A DNA stretch of 64,000 bases, taken from the NCBI GenBank assembly GCA_002428995.1, contig DIYJ01000003.1, forward strand, positions 206,617 to 270,616, in the 5' to 3' direction. Positions 44,801-52,791 of this stretch are shown here, piece after piece. Made by a program: the position numbers and the translations under genes. This DNA comes from Flavobacteriales bacterium UBA6057 (GTDB lineage: Bacteria > Bacteroidota > Bacteroidia > Flavobacteriales_G > Salibacteraceae). Each line of letters begins with the position of its first letter. Position 1 is the first letter of the stretch. The notes under the pieces are model-generated. The model saw nothing but the letters and a program-made list of their open reading frames with translations, did not search any database and was not told where the DNA came from.

Positions 44801-47277
44801 CTTCTGGTGGAACTGCACCTTACAGCTTCCTATGGTCCAATGGCGCCACCACCGAAGACCTTAGCAATTTGGTTTCAGGCACCTACACTGTCACCCTCAC
44901 CGATGGTAACGGATGTACAGAAATGGCATCTTATACCATCAGCGAGCCGGCCATGTTGGTATTGACGGAAGTCGTCACAGATGTTGATTGTAACATGGGG
45001 AATAACGGAGCCATCAGTTTGTCTGTTTCCGGGGGCACTTCGCCTTACACCTACGTTTGGTCTGATGGTTCTACCACCCAGAGCATCAGCAACCTTACGG
45101 CTGGAAGCTATTCAGTGACGGTTTCTGATAATAACACTTGTACGATGACTGGTTCATACTCTGTTACGGAGCCAATGGCGATCAGCATCACCGAGAGTAT
45201 CACGGATGTGAATTGCAACAGCGGAAGCGATGGTGCCATCAACTTGAATGTAGACGGAGGTACTTCGCCTTACGTCTTTGCATGGTCCAATGCCGAGGTT
45301 ACGGAGGACATTTCCAATCTCTCTGCTGGTGCTTACAGCGTAACGGTAACGGATGGAAACGCCTGCACATCTACGGAAACCTTCACAGTTACAGAACCAT
45401 CAGCTATGGTGGTAAGCGGTTCGGTGAGTGACATCACCTGCAACGGAGCCGGTGACGGAGCGGTGGACCTGAGTGTAAGCGGAGGAACATCTCCTTACAC
45501 TTTCCTCTGGTCAACAGGAGCTACGTCCGAAGACCTTTCTTCCCTGGTAACTGGCGCTTACACCGTCACGGTGACGGACGGAAACGGTTGTACTGCAACG
45601 GATAATTTCATCGTTCAGGAGCCCACCGTATTGACCGCGACTCCAACAGCCTCTGACGTAAGCTGTAATGGAGCGGGTGACGGATTCATTGACATTGCAG
45701 TAGGTGGTGGAACATCACCTTTCACCTTCCTTTGGTCAAACGCAGCCACCACGGAGGATGTCTCAAACCTTGCGCCCGGAACATACACAGTCACGGTGAC
45801 GGATGCGAATCTCTGCACCGTTACCACTTCTGAGACCATCAACGAACCAGCGGCACTGACGGTGTCAGGTACAGCGACTGACCTTGACTGCTTTGATGAT
45901 GCAGATGGAACCGTTGACATTAGTGTGTCCGGTGGAACAGCACCTTACGGTTACAGCTGGTCGAACAGCGCCATCACGCAGGATTTGACGGGATTGACCG
46001 CTGCAACCTACACCGTCACAGTGACGGATGACAATGCCTGTACGGTTGTGGATTCGTTCATCGTTAACGCTCCTGACTCCATTGCGTTGACTGCTGTGGT
46101 GATGGATGTTGCCTGCAACGGAGAAGCGAACGGAGCCATTGATCTGACTGCTTCTGGAGGCACGGGTACCTTGCTTTTTGCATGGTCAAACGCTGAAACT
46201 ACGGAGGACATCACTGCACTTGCAGCAGGAACTTACACGGTAGTTGTTACAGATGCTAACCTCTGTTCCGATTCAGCGACCTACAGCGTTTCTGCACCAA
46301 GCGCACTAGCGATTGCAATGTCTATGGTAACAAATGTGACCTGTCCTGGCGGTGCGGATGGCGCAGTGAACATCACGGCCGATGGAGGTACAGCTCCATA
46401 CGCATATGCGTGGACCACCGGAAGCACGGCCAACGAGATCACAGGAGTTGGAGCAGGAACTTACACGGTGACTCTTACCGATAACAACGGTTGTATCCTT
46501 GATTCATCCTTTGTGGTGACAGCTCCTGACGCATTTGATATCAGCGCATCGGCTACGGATGTGAGTTGCAATGGCGAAAGCGATGGAGCCATCGACCTGA
46601 GTGTAAGCGGTGCAACTTCGCCTTACACCTTCGCGTGGTCAAATGCTGAGACGACCGAAGACCTGACCGGTCTCGCTGCAGGGTCTTACACCGTTACTGT
46701 TACAGATGACGCGGGCTGTGAGGCTGCTCCGGAAACTGTTTCCATCTCTGAGCCGGCAGCTCTGGGTGTTGACTTCACGGTTACCGACATTACAGATGCC
46801 GATCCCAATGGAGGTGCGGTGGACGCTTCCGTGAGCGGAGGAACAGAGGCCTACGGTTATAACTGGTCCAATGGTGAAACCACAGAAGACATTGCAGATC
46901 TTTCAGATCCTGGATTCTACGTGTTGACCATCACGGATGCGAACGGTTGTGAACTCATCGATTCAGCGGATGTACGAAGCACGGTGGGAATCACCGGTGT
47001 GGTTACCGCATCGGGCAATCTTCGCGTTTATCCAAATCCGGTGTTGGACAATGTGACCTTTGATTGGAGCAACTTGCAACTCAGTGGTTCAGCTGAAGCA
47101 GTAGAGCTGGTGATTTTTGACATGACTGGAAAAGTGATGATCAAGGAGTCTTCCGTTGTCCGTGGAAATTCAGAACGCATCGAACTCAATACTGCTGAGT
47201 GGGAGAGTGGAGTTTACTTCTACCAACTCAGTGTTGAAGGCCTTCTGCTTGGATCGGGCAGGGTAGTTCGCCAATAA
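41842..47277 (+). CDS. Giant SprB-repeat surface adhesin (18 repeats) with T9SS type A signal
   Basis: 1811 aa. Signal peptide 1-31 (LKAQ). The N-terminal domain (about 33-255, VIDFDNTVTNVNSG) is paralogous to the preceding protein, and is followed by a second domain (about 260-368). Residues 370 to about 1716 are 18 consecutive SprB repeats of about 75 aa. Each has a C-N-G start, a GGTSPYTF core, a TTEDLS segment and a TYTVTVTDDNGC end. The 18th repeat has lost the first Cys, and the 5th is short. The last 85 residues are a T9SS type A domain (LRVYPNPVLDNVTFDW). It is 45 bp downstream of its paralogue and followed by a strong terminator. Confidence 0.92.
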   Translation: MKTTTTLRSLWMLSLAIVFLCCASDLKAQLNVSSVNTPFVIDFDNTVTNVNSGGLGSGFLNFGSFGAVPAYANTQAWSTRGWSDGDMAFDDASAISGDKWRGVATAGAGVGSGGFYGITLATNDRGIGVQPGGSDFTPGAIVLKMENSSGSNFDSITVSYDLYVRNDQGRANSFDLEHSGDDMSYTAVPGLQYTSPEASSGATLVNIQMSETFAVSWADGSNYYIRWAGDDVSGGGSRDEFYIDNISVTGKILSVPSNTIGASSVTPSSFCVSSTVGDSVMVDYAGTGDYNNGNTFTVELSDASGDFTSPTIIGSVNDTDTVGTIACFIPAGTAAGTGYRIRVNASDPATTGADNGTDLVIGDFPMASGAVTDLTCNGANDGSIDMTVSGGTAPYTFLWNSTATTEDLTSLAGGTYTVTVTDDNGCSVADTNTVTEPSAIAVSGTETNVLCNSQMNGSIDLTVSGGTSPYTFNWSTTATTEDVSGLGAGTYTVTVSDDNACTATETFTITEPTSLSASIAESDISCNGAGDGSLDLTVSGGTSPFTFIWSNGFTTEDLSALGAGVYTVTVSDANGCTATESGTIAEPAALVLSKSSTDASCNGVADGSIDLTVAGGTTPYTFLWSNTATTEDLTSLIADNYTVTVTDDNGCTATLMDTITEPTAIVPNGMVSSAGCGVNDGSIDLSVSGGSSPYTFLWSTGATTEDLASLSSGTYTVTVTDNISCTTTETFNVSSTSAVTASAVETNVTCNAGTTGAIDVTTSGGTAPYTFQWSNGTMTEDLTGLAAGVYTLTITDNASCQFIDSYTITEPLAIVASFSESDISCYGLTDGNIDLSVSGGTSPYTFAWSDGSNTEDLSALGEGTYTVTISDGNSCTEVDSVSIAEPDSISLSEMISNVSCNGLTDGAVDLTVSGGTSPYTFNWSNGSMTEDLTGLAAMTYTVTVSDDNACTKTANYVVTEPAALALSGSAMDLSCNGSADGSIDETASGGTAPYSFLWSNGATTEDLSNLVSGTYTVTLTDGNGCTEMASYTISEPAMLVLTEVVTDVDCNMGNNGAISLSVSGGTSPYTYVWSDGSTTQSISNLTAGSYSVTVSDNNTCTMTGSYSVTEPMAISITESITDVNCNSGSDGAINLNVDGGTSPYVFAWSNAEVTEDISNLSAGAYSVTVTDGNACTSTETFTVTEPSAMVVSGSVSDITCNGAGDGAVDLSVSGGTSPYTFLWSTGATSEDLSSLVTGAYTVTVTDGNGCTATDNFIVQEPTVLTATPTASDVSCNGAGDGFIDIAVGGGTSPFTFLWSNAATTEDVSNLAPGTYTVTVTDANLCTVTTSETINEPAALTVSGTATDLDCFDDADGTVDISVSGGTAPYGYSWSNSAITQDLTGLTAATYTVTVTDDNACTVVDSFIVNAPDSIALTAVVMDVACNGEANGAIDLTASGGTGTLLFAWSNAETTEDITALAAGTYTVVVTDANLCSDSATYSVSAPSALAIAMSMVTNVTCPGGADGAVNITADGGTAPYAYAWTTGSTANEITGVGAGTYTVTLTDNNGCILDSSFVVTAPDAFDISASATDVSCNGESDGAIDLSVSGATSPYTFAWSNAETTEDLTGLAAGSYTVTVTDDAGCEAAPETVSISEPAALGVDFTVTDITDADPNGGAVDASVSGGTEAYGYNWSNGETTEDIADLSDPGFYVLTITDANGCELIDSADVRSTVGITGVVTASGNLRVYPNPVLDNVTFDWSNLQLSGSAEAVELVIFDMTGKVMIKESSVVRGNSERIELNTAEWESGVYFYQLSVEGLLLGSGRVVRQ
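42949..46990 (+). repeat. Coding tandem array of about 225-bp SprB units (18 copies)
   Basis: Units average 224-225 bp and encode about 75 residues each. Some neighbours share long exact DNA stretches; for example units 7 and 8 are identical through the segment for SGGTSPYTF (around 44349 and 44577). This suggests gene conversion or unequal crossing-over within the array. Confidence 0.9.
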
Positions 47278-47299
47278 ATAATACAATCTCTAAATCATG

Positions 47300-47326
47300 A
47301 AAAAGCCCCAACTTTCGGGGCTTTTT
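47300..47326 (+). terminator. Intrinsic terminator after the giant adhesin
   Basis: A 10-bp stem AAAAAGCCCC / GGGGCTTTTT with a 7-nt loop (47310-47316), 22 bp past the adhesin stop. It contains the upstream ATG of the next reading frame, so that ATG is unlikely to be the start. Confidence 0.9.
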
Positions 47327-47344
47327 CGTTCCAACAAACTACCA

Positions 47345-48367
47345 ATGAAATATCACTTCTCAATGGTCCTAGTGACGCTCATGCTCGTCACTTCCTTACA
47401 AGTCTTTGCGCAGCAGGGATTCAATGTGACGTTCTACAATGTGGAGAACCTCTTCGATACAACCGATGACCCCGAGGTGCGCGATGAAGAGTTTACCCCT
47501 GAAGGAGACAAAAAGTGGACGGAGGAGCGCTACACCATAAAGCTGGACAAGCTTTCCCGTGTGCTCTCCGCTTCCGTGGAAGATGGATTGCCTGAAGTGA
47601 TCGGCTTGTGCGAGGTGGAAAACCGGGGCGTGGTGGAAGACCTGATGAAAACCGGGAAGCTGAAAAAAGGCAAATACAGTATTGTGCATCAAGACAGCCC
47701 TGACGGCCGGGGCATCGATGTAGCCTTGGCTTACCGAAAGAAGGCGCTGAAGGTGATTGACTTCAAAGCACATACAGTGGATCTTCCCGGAGAGAATGCA
47801 CGGCCGACCCGCGACATTTTGCACGTGCGAACCATTGTTGCCAAGAAAGACACGGTTCACTTTTTCATCAACCACTGGCCCTCGCGCTATGGAGGAGAAG
47901 AGAAGAGCCGTCCGAAACGCATCCAGGCTGCCGAAGTGTTGCGGGAAGTGGTGGATGAGCTGTTGGAAAAACAGCCGCGCGCAAAGCTTGTGATCATGGG
48001 TGATTTCAATGATTATCCTGACAATGTCAGCATCCAGGAAACGCTGGACGCACAGGAAGCAGGAAAGACCAGCAAGCCGACTTCGCTGGTGAACCTAGCG
48101 GCTTCGATCAAGGGAGAACAGGGTAGCTACAACTATCGCGGCAACTGGGGAATGCTCGATCAGATCATTGTATCTCAATCGCTGGTTTCAGAAGGAAGTT
48201 CAGGTATGCGCTGCACTTCTGGTAGCCTGCGCATTGTGAAGGAAGAATGGATGCTCTATACCGATCCTAAATCAGGTGCCCAAAAGCCCAATCGCACCTA
48301 TGGAGGAAATAACTACTATGGAGGATTTTCAGATCATCTTCCCGTGGTTGTTGATTTCAAGCTTTAA
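47345..48367 (+). CDS. Secreted endonuclease/exonuclease/phosphatase (EEP) family protein
   Basis: 340 aa from the ATG at 47345; an earlier in-frame ATG at 47297 lies in the terminator of the previous gene. Signal peptide 1-23 (LQVFAQQ). EEP-fold motifs in order: FYNVENLFDT (metal/Asn-Glu), VIGLCEVENR (Glu ligand), HFFINHWPSRYGG, VIMGDFNDYPDN and the terminal FSDHLPVVVDF His. These are the catalytic residues of the DNase I-like superfamily. The substrate may be extracellular nucleic acid or phosphodiesters. Confidence 0.9.
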   Translation: MKYHFSMVLVTLMLVTSLQVFAQQGFNVTFYNVENLFDTTDDPEVRDEEFTPEGDKKWTEERYTIKLDKLSRVLSASVEDGLPEVIGLCEVENRGVVEDLMKTGKLKKGKYSIVHQDSPDGRGIDVALAYRKKALKVIDFKAHTVDLPGENARPTRDILHVRTIVAKKDTVHFFINHWPSRYGGEEKSRPKRIQAAEVLREVVDELLEKQPRAKLVIMGDFNDYPDNVSIQETLDAQEAGKTSKPTSLVNLAASIKGEQGSYNYRGNWGMLDQIIVSQSLVSEGSSGMRCTSGSLRIVKEEWMLYTDPKSGAQKPNRTYGGNNYYGGFSDHLPVVVDFKL

Positions 48368-48428
48368 TGAAATAGAGAATGTCAAAGCCTCATCTCATGG
48401 AGGCTGATGGATTCTTCTCAAAAGCAAA

Positions 48429-48458
48429 AAAGCCGCCCTTATGAAGGAGCGGCTTTTC
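48429..48458. terminator. Bidirectional terminator hairpin
   Basis: Stem AAAAGCCGC (48429-48437) / GCGGCTTTT (48450-48458), extended inward by CCTT/AAGG. It lies between the convergent EEP and SPFH genes and carries T runs on both strands. Confidence 0.85.
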
Positions 48459-48494
48459 GAGCTGCGAGGGTTACTGACCCCAGTGAACAGCACC

Positions 48495-49529
48495 CTAGCG
48501 TTGCATGCCATTGTTGAGTAATCCACTGAAGACAGATGCGTCACCGGAGGAGGGCAGCACTGCGATTTGCACCTTGGATGCCAACTCTTTATTGACCATG
48601 TAGTTAGCATATGCAGGGTTTTCAGCGCAGATCTTCGCCATTTGCAGGTCTTGGTTCATCACCAGTTCATCTAATCCTTTTTGCTTGTTGATGGCCAATT
48701 GATCCTGCTTCTGCTGCTTCTCCAGCGCCAATCGATCGCGCTCACTTTGCTGTTGGATTTCCAACTTCTTCATTTCTCGCTGCTTCTTCAGTTCCACTTC
48801 CGCCAATCGCTCCATGCGCTCTGCCTGTGCCTGCGTTTCAAGCTTTGAAACCTGCTTCTGCGTTTCGGCCTGCGCCAGTCGGTTTTCTCGGATGCTTTTC
48901 TCCGTTTCCGCATTGATGCGCTGAACTTTCGCATCGATCTCCGCCTGGGCCATGGTCACCTTTCCGTTTTCCTCCGCCTGAACTTTCGCTGCCTGGCTCT
49001 TTTCCAACTCGATCACACTCTGCTTTCTGATGCGCTCCAGTTCCTGCTCCTGCATCGCCAGTTGCTCCATAGCGTTGGTATAAGTGTGCGGGAACTTTAC
49101 ATCCGAAATGATCACCTCTTTGATGGAAATACCGCTTTCCCCAAGGTTGCCGATGAAGTGCGATTTCAATTCGTTCACGAACGCCTTTCTCTGAACGGTG
49201 AATACAGAGTCTACATCGTCATAGCGGTTGGCGACAATGTTGGCGAGTTCCAACTGGCGGGGAGCCAACACCAAAGAGTCATAATCATCCGGGCTTTGGA
49301 ATTGATCACTGAACTGTTCGTAGTCCTCGATTTTCCAGCGGACAGAAACATCGATGTTGAGCGGAACTCCATCCGCCAGTCTCACATCGTAGAGAGAGGT
49401 GTTGAAGACCATGTCGCGGGTGATGCGCTTCTTGACTTCGCTAGTTTCGGTGCTGCAAGAAGTAGTGAGTAAGGCGGTAGTGATGAGGGTGGCGGTGAGG
49501 CCTTTTTGAAGTGTGTTGAGAGCGTTCAT
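48495..49529 (-). CDS. SPFH/Band-7-like lipoprotein
   Basis: 344 aa. Lipoprotein signal (LLTTSCS, Cys25). SPFH/prohibitin-like domain about 35-170 (TSLYDVRLADGVPLNIDVSVRWKI, KSHFIGNLGESGISIKEVII). It is followed by a long charged coiled coil (about 165-300, rich in Glu/Gln/Lys/Ala) and a short C-terminal tail. SPFH proteins form membrane-bound oligomeric rings that organise membrane domains or control proteases. Lipid anchoring instead of an N-terminal transmembrane helix is a less common form. Single-gene unit. Confidence 0.85.
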   Translation of the reverse strand: MNALNTLQKGLTATLITTALLTTSCSTETSEVKKRITRDMVFNTSLYDVRLADGVPLNIDVSVRWKIEDYEQFSDQFQSPDDYDSLVLAPRQLELANIVANRYDDVDSVFTVQRKAFVNELKSHFIGNLGESGISIKEVIISDVKFPHTYTNAMEQLAMQEQELERIRKQSVIELEKSQAAKVQAEENGKVTMAQAEIDAKVQRINAETEKSIRENRLAQAETQKQVSKLETQAQAERMERLAEVELKKQREMKKLEIQQQSERDRLALEKQQKQDQLAINKQKGLDELVMNQDLQMAKICAENPAYANYMVNKELASKVQIAVLPSSGDASVFSGLLNNGMQR

Positions 49530-49697
49530 AATTACTGGGTTTTAAACTGTTTTTGTTGTTTGATGGAGCTAAACTAGAGCCAGTTTCAGCCTCCAAAAGC
49601 GCCCGATAAGACCGTGTAATTGGTGAATGAGAATCCGTAGGGTTTGGATGAGAAAGTGTTTTGGCCGCTTGCGGCCGGCTATCAGCTGATAACCAAA

Positions 49698-49731
49698 AAA
49701 AGGCCAACCACATAAACGTAGCTGACCTTTT
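49698..49731 (-). terminator. Terminator-like hairpin after the lipoprotein gene at 49760
   Basis: An 11-bp stem with two G-T pairs (49698-49708 with 49721-49731) is followed on the minus strand by a T tract complementary to A 49695-49700. Confidence 0.7.
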
Positions 49732-49759
49732 CTACCTGAAGCGAACCCTATCGCCCTAA

Positions 49760-50614
49760 CTAATTCCTCCTGTCTCTTCGATGCTTTCTTCGGTTTTTCA
49801 TTTCATTGAGATCTACCGTTTTGGTTTCTCCGTTGCGCGTCACTTCTGCTTCGCTGTCGCAACTCCCATTGCCGAAGTTGATTTCTGCGCTTCCTCGTAC
49901 CCCGGAAATCTGAGCCACACCTTGAACAGGGTGTTCACAAGAGCGATCGATGATTACCGCTTCGATCACACTGGCGAATCCATCATCACCTTCACGGCCA
50001 CCTGAGCCTTTCCCATTGACTTCAAATACATCGTCATCGCATGTTTCGGTGTCGCCTCCTGCCAGAAGAATAGCTTCTCCTTCAAAGCTCCTGGAGCCAT
50101 TGCCCCTTGGACCGCTCATGGTGCTTGATGCTACGATCGTGTAACGCTGCTCAGTCAATGCTGCGGTTCGATCGGTTGAGCCTACATTGGTGATGATGAT
50201 GGTGCCCGATTCGCTGAATTTTTCACCCGCCCGGTCGATGGTGATGGTTTGCTTTGCCCCAGCCTCTTTCATCGGAGCGGTGAGCTCGATGGTGGCGGTT
50301 GAACGCTTTTCACCCTCCTTGCATTGATGGTTCACAACAATCGTTTTAGGATAGCTATCCCCAGAGTACTCAATCGTGGCATTTTCTTCCAGGCGCTCTG
50401 ATAGTCCGCATTCATCGAACAGCGGTAACAGCATTTTGCCGATGTGCTCAGGGCCATGCATAGCTCCCATTTCTTCATCTACCACTTTTGCTTCCTCTGA
50501 TTCACTTGCAGCCGCAGAAGATGCAAAGTCTTCAGCCTTGTCGCAGGCAACGATCGTAACGGTTAAGCCAATGATCGCTGCTACCAATAATCCCCATTTC
50601 TGTCTCTTTTTCAT
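49760..50614 (-). CDS. Uncharacterised lipoprotein
   Basis: 284 aa. Lipoprotein signal ends TVTIVAC (Cys24) followed by DKAED. The mature part is beta-rich (TIEYSGDSYPKTIVVNH, TATIEL, TITIDR, GTIIITNVG) and contains paired cysteines (DECG, HQC, ETCDDD, RSCEH, GSCDS). It closes with an Arg/Lys-rich tail. No family recognised. Single-gene unit between a terminator and the LytTR regulator. Confidence 0.8.
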   Translation of the reverse strand: MKKRQKWGLLVAAIIGLTVTIVACDKAEDFASSAAASESEEAKVVDEEMGAMHGPEHIGKMLLPLFDECGLSERLEENATIEYSGDSYPKTIVVNHQCKEGEKRSTATIELTAPMKEAGAKQTITIDRAGEKFSESGTIIITNVGSTDRTAALTEQRYTIVASSTMSGPRGNGSRSFEGEAILLAGGDTETCDDDVFEVNGKGSGGREGDDGFASVIEAVIIDRSCEHPVQGVAQISGVRGSAEINFGNGSCDSEAEVTRNGETKTVDLNEMKNRRKHRRDRRN

Positions 50615-50720
50615 GTGCTTGTGATTTTCTTACCCCTAAGAGAATCAATGCACACGCGATTGGAAACTGGAATCGATGTTTGGGGAGTTTTTATCTACGT
50701 TCACGGCAATCAGCACTTTG

Positions 50721-51431
50721 CTACTGTTTTCCGCCAACGGTCTTTTGATCCATGTACTGCTTGAAACTTTCCCTGTAGTTTTCGGCTACCGGAATGTACT
50801 CCTTGCCGATCACGATTCGATTGCGCTCTACCAGGTCGATGGCATCCAGCTTCACAATGTAAGAGCGGTGCACACGCATGAATGACTCAGGAAATACTTC
50901 CTCCAACTTCTTCATGCTCATGAGCGACATCAGCTTCTGGCCGTTTTTGAAATGAAAGCGCACGTAGTCCTTCATGCCCTCTACAAACAGCAGCTCGTCA
51001 AACGCCACTTTCTGAAGTTTGTAGTCTGCTTTTACATAGATGTGATCCGCTGCGGAGATCTCCGTTTTTTTGTCCTGAAAATGTTGCTTTGCCTTCAAAG
51101 CAGCCGCCAGAAACTCTTCATAACTGAACGGTTTGAGCAGGTAATCAAGGGCACTCACCTTGTAGCCTTCGATGGCATATTGCTCGTAAGCCGTGGTGAA
51201 GATGACGCGAGATTCTGCCGGAAGCATCTTTGACAAATCAATACCGCTGATGTCAGGCATGTTGATGTCCAAAAACAGCAGCGCAATGCTGTTGCTGATG
51301 GCAAATTCCAATGCTTCAACAGGATTGTGGAAACAACCCTTGAGCTGAAGAAAGCCTGTTTTTTCAACGTAGCTCTTCACCAGGTTCAGCGCTGCCGGTT
51401 CGTCATCCACTATGATGCACTCGAGGGCCAT
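50721..51431 (-). CDS. LytTR-family response regulator
   Basis: 236 aa. Receiver about 4-118 with IIVDDEP, phosphoacceptor Asp55 (FLDINMPDIS) and LLKPFSYEEF; LytTR about 130-232 (DHIYVKADYKLQKVAFDEL ... FMRVHRSYIVKLDAI). The start lies 22 bp inside the kinase gene end. Confidence 0.93.
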   Translation of the reverse strand: MALECIIVDDEPAALNLVKSYVEKTGFLQLKGCFHNPVEALEFAISNSIALLFLDINMPDISGIDLSKMLPAESRVIFTTAYEQYAIEGYKVSALDYLLKPFSYEEFLAAALKAKQHFQDKKTEISAADHIYVKADYKLQKVAFDELLFVEGMKDYVRFHFKNGQKLMSLMSMKKLEEVFPESFMRVHRSYIVKLDAIDLVERNRIVIGKEYIPVAENYRESFKQYMDQKTVGGKQ

Positions 51432-52477
51432 ATATTAATGCTAAGTTGTGCCTTGAAGGTATTGTTCTCTTTCAATGTCATCAGCTCGTATTGATCATTG
51501 TCATAAATGATCTCCAACCTACGTCTGAGGTTCGTAAGTCCAATGCCACCTTCCTCCTTAAAGGCGGAACCTTCCAGGATTTCATTTTCAGTCGTCAGGC
51601 GAGCCATTCCTTCCAGCTGCTCCAGCTCGATGCTCACGACAATGGGTTTTTTGAGGCTAACTCCGTGCTTAAAGGCGTTCTCCACCAACGGGATCATCAA
51701 CAGCGGAGGAAGCATGGCCGAGGGTTGAATCACTTTCGATCGATAGTTGACCGTTACCGAATCGGGGAGCCGAACCTTCATCAGTTCGATGTATGACTCC
51801 AGAAACTCCACTTCCTTTCCCAGTGAAACACGGTTGGTTTCTTCGCTTTCGTAGAGCAGATAGCGCATCATTTTAGACAAACGATGGATGACCTTGCGCG
51901 CCAGTTCTGGATCTGATTCGGTGAGTGCGTAAATGCTGTTCAGCGTATTGAAAAAGAAATGCGGGCTTACCTGGTTTTTGAGGAAGTTGAGCTCCGTTTG
52001 CAGTTGCTGGGCTTGCTGCTGTGTTTGTTGCCTTTCACGCTTGTTCCAATGGCCGATCAACCGAAAAGTGATGCTGAGCAGCGTGGACAGCAAAGTAGCC
52101 ATGAAAAGGATCAGTCGAGGCAGTGTTTCTCTGTTGAGCGTGCGCCCAAAAGGTCCGCGTGGTCGCGGAAAATCCGGGATCATGTCAGGTGGCGGAGGAG
52201 GAGGGCTGGCAGGAACGAGTGTCGCCAGGAAAAAGAGGACGCAAATCGAGGCTCCATAGGCCCAGAACTTACGCTTCAACAACAGCTTTGGGATCAGAAG
52301 AAAGTGGTTGAGGTAATAGACAGCTGCAACGTAGATAATCAGCGCGATCAGCCGCGAACCTCGTGTGATACTTCCTCCGTTGAGTACGGTGAAATAGAAC
52401 AAAATCAACCCCAACAGCGACCACGCCAGGATGTGGATGGCAGTGGTGATCAACTGTTGTTTTCTGGTTTCTTTCAT
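51410..52477 (-). CDS. LytS-type sensor histidine kinase
   Basis: 355 aa from the ATG at 52477 (MKETRKQQLITTAIHILAW); the frame stays open to 52597, but that part includes a palindromic repeat element and reads as non-coding. Four membrane helices (about 9-31, 40-62, 70-90, 119-142), with a Pro-rich loop after the third. Coiled coil, then the His_kinase domain with His173 (VSPHFFFNTLNSI) and NAFKHGVSL, GGIGLTNLRRRLE. It resembles the pair at 2537-4308 in layout and coupling. Confidence 0.92.
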   Translation of the reverse strand: MKETRKQQLITTAIHILAWSLLGLILFYFTVLNGGSITRGSRLIALIIYVAAVYYLNHFLLIPKLLLKRKFWAYGASICVLFFLATLVPASPPPPPPDMIPDFPRPRGPFGRTLNRETLPRLILFMATLLSTLLSITFRLIGHWNKRERQQTQQQAQQLQTELNFLKNQVSPHFFFNTLNSIYALTESDPELARKVIHRLSKMMRYLLYESEETNRVSLGKEVEFLESYIELMKVRLPDSVTVNYRSKVIQPSAMLPPLLMIPLVENAFKHGVSLKKPIVVSIELEQLEGMARLTTENEILEGSAFKEEGGIGLTNLRRRLEIIYDNDQYELMTLKENNTFKAQLSINIWPSSAS

Positions 52478-52517
52478 CGGTTTAAAGATCAAGGGGCAAG
52501 GATCAAAGTCTACTTGT

Positions 52518-52531
52518 TTGCCTGCGGGCAA
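52518..52531. repeat. Short palindromic (REP-like) element
   Basis: TTGCC-TGCG-GGCAA is a small hairpin inside a wider segment (CTTGTTTGCCTGCGGGCAAG). In one frame it reads Leu-Pro-Ala-Gly-Lys-Gln, a spurious peptide I associate with dispersed palindromes in Bacteroidetes genomes. The dispersal cannot be confirmed within this window. Confidence 0.4.
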
Positions 52532-52751
52532 GTTGTTCGATTTCTGTGAAGCAATGATCCATGAATCTACAAACAAGCAGATTTTCTCTATCAACAAGGT
52601 TGTTCGAGGCCAGGCTCCCCAAGCTCCGGGCTTTGGATGTATTTGGGCTTCATTCCATATTTTGGAAAAAGGTTCTGAAAATTGGAATTCAATCGATAAG
52701 AGTTAGTTTTTAACTATTTGATATTCAGTGGTTTGATTTTGTTTTTGGGCG

Positions 52752-52768
52752 TGGCACGAGGATCGTTT
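52752..52768 (+). promoter_or_regulatory. Candidate sigma-54-like promoter of the export operon
   Basis: TGGCACG (52752-52758) equals the -24 box consensus. The matching -12 region, four bases later, reads TCGTT against the expected TTGCW, a poor match. It lies 34 bp before the ATG at 52792. The same TGGCACG with a T-rich lead (TTTTTG) occurs before the gene at 60043. Confidence 0.4.
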
Positions 52769-52791
52769 TAAGCCAGCCAAACAAAATCGCA

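Larger units (their letters stand above)
52478..52791. other. 314-bp divergent gap with a palindromic element and a -24-like promoter box
   Basis: No gene is seen. It holds the small palindrome at 52518-52531 and a TGGCACG box at 52752-52758, and separates the third two-component pair from the exopolysaccharide locus. Confidence 0.5.

Noticed and set aside
47297..47344. ATG at 47297 as start of the EEP-family gene
   Set aside because: It falls in the terminator hairpin of the previous gene, and the next ATG at 47345 begins a proper signal peptide.
52478..52597. N-terminal extension of the third LytS kinase
   Set aside because: The extra codons run over a palindromic repeat and a gap; the ATG at 52477 precedes the first membrane helix.
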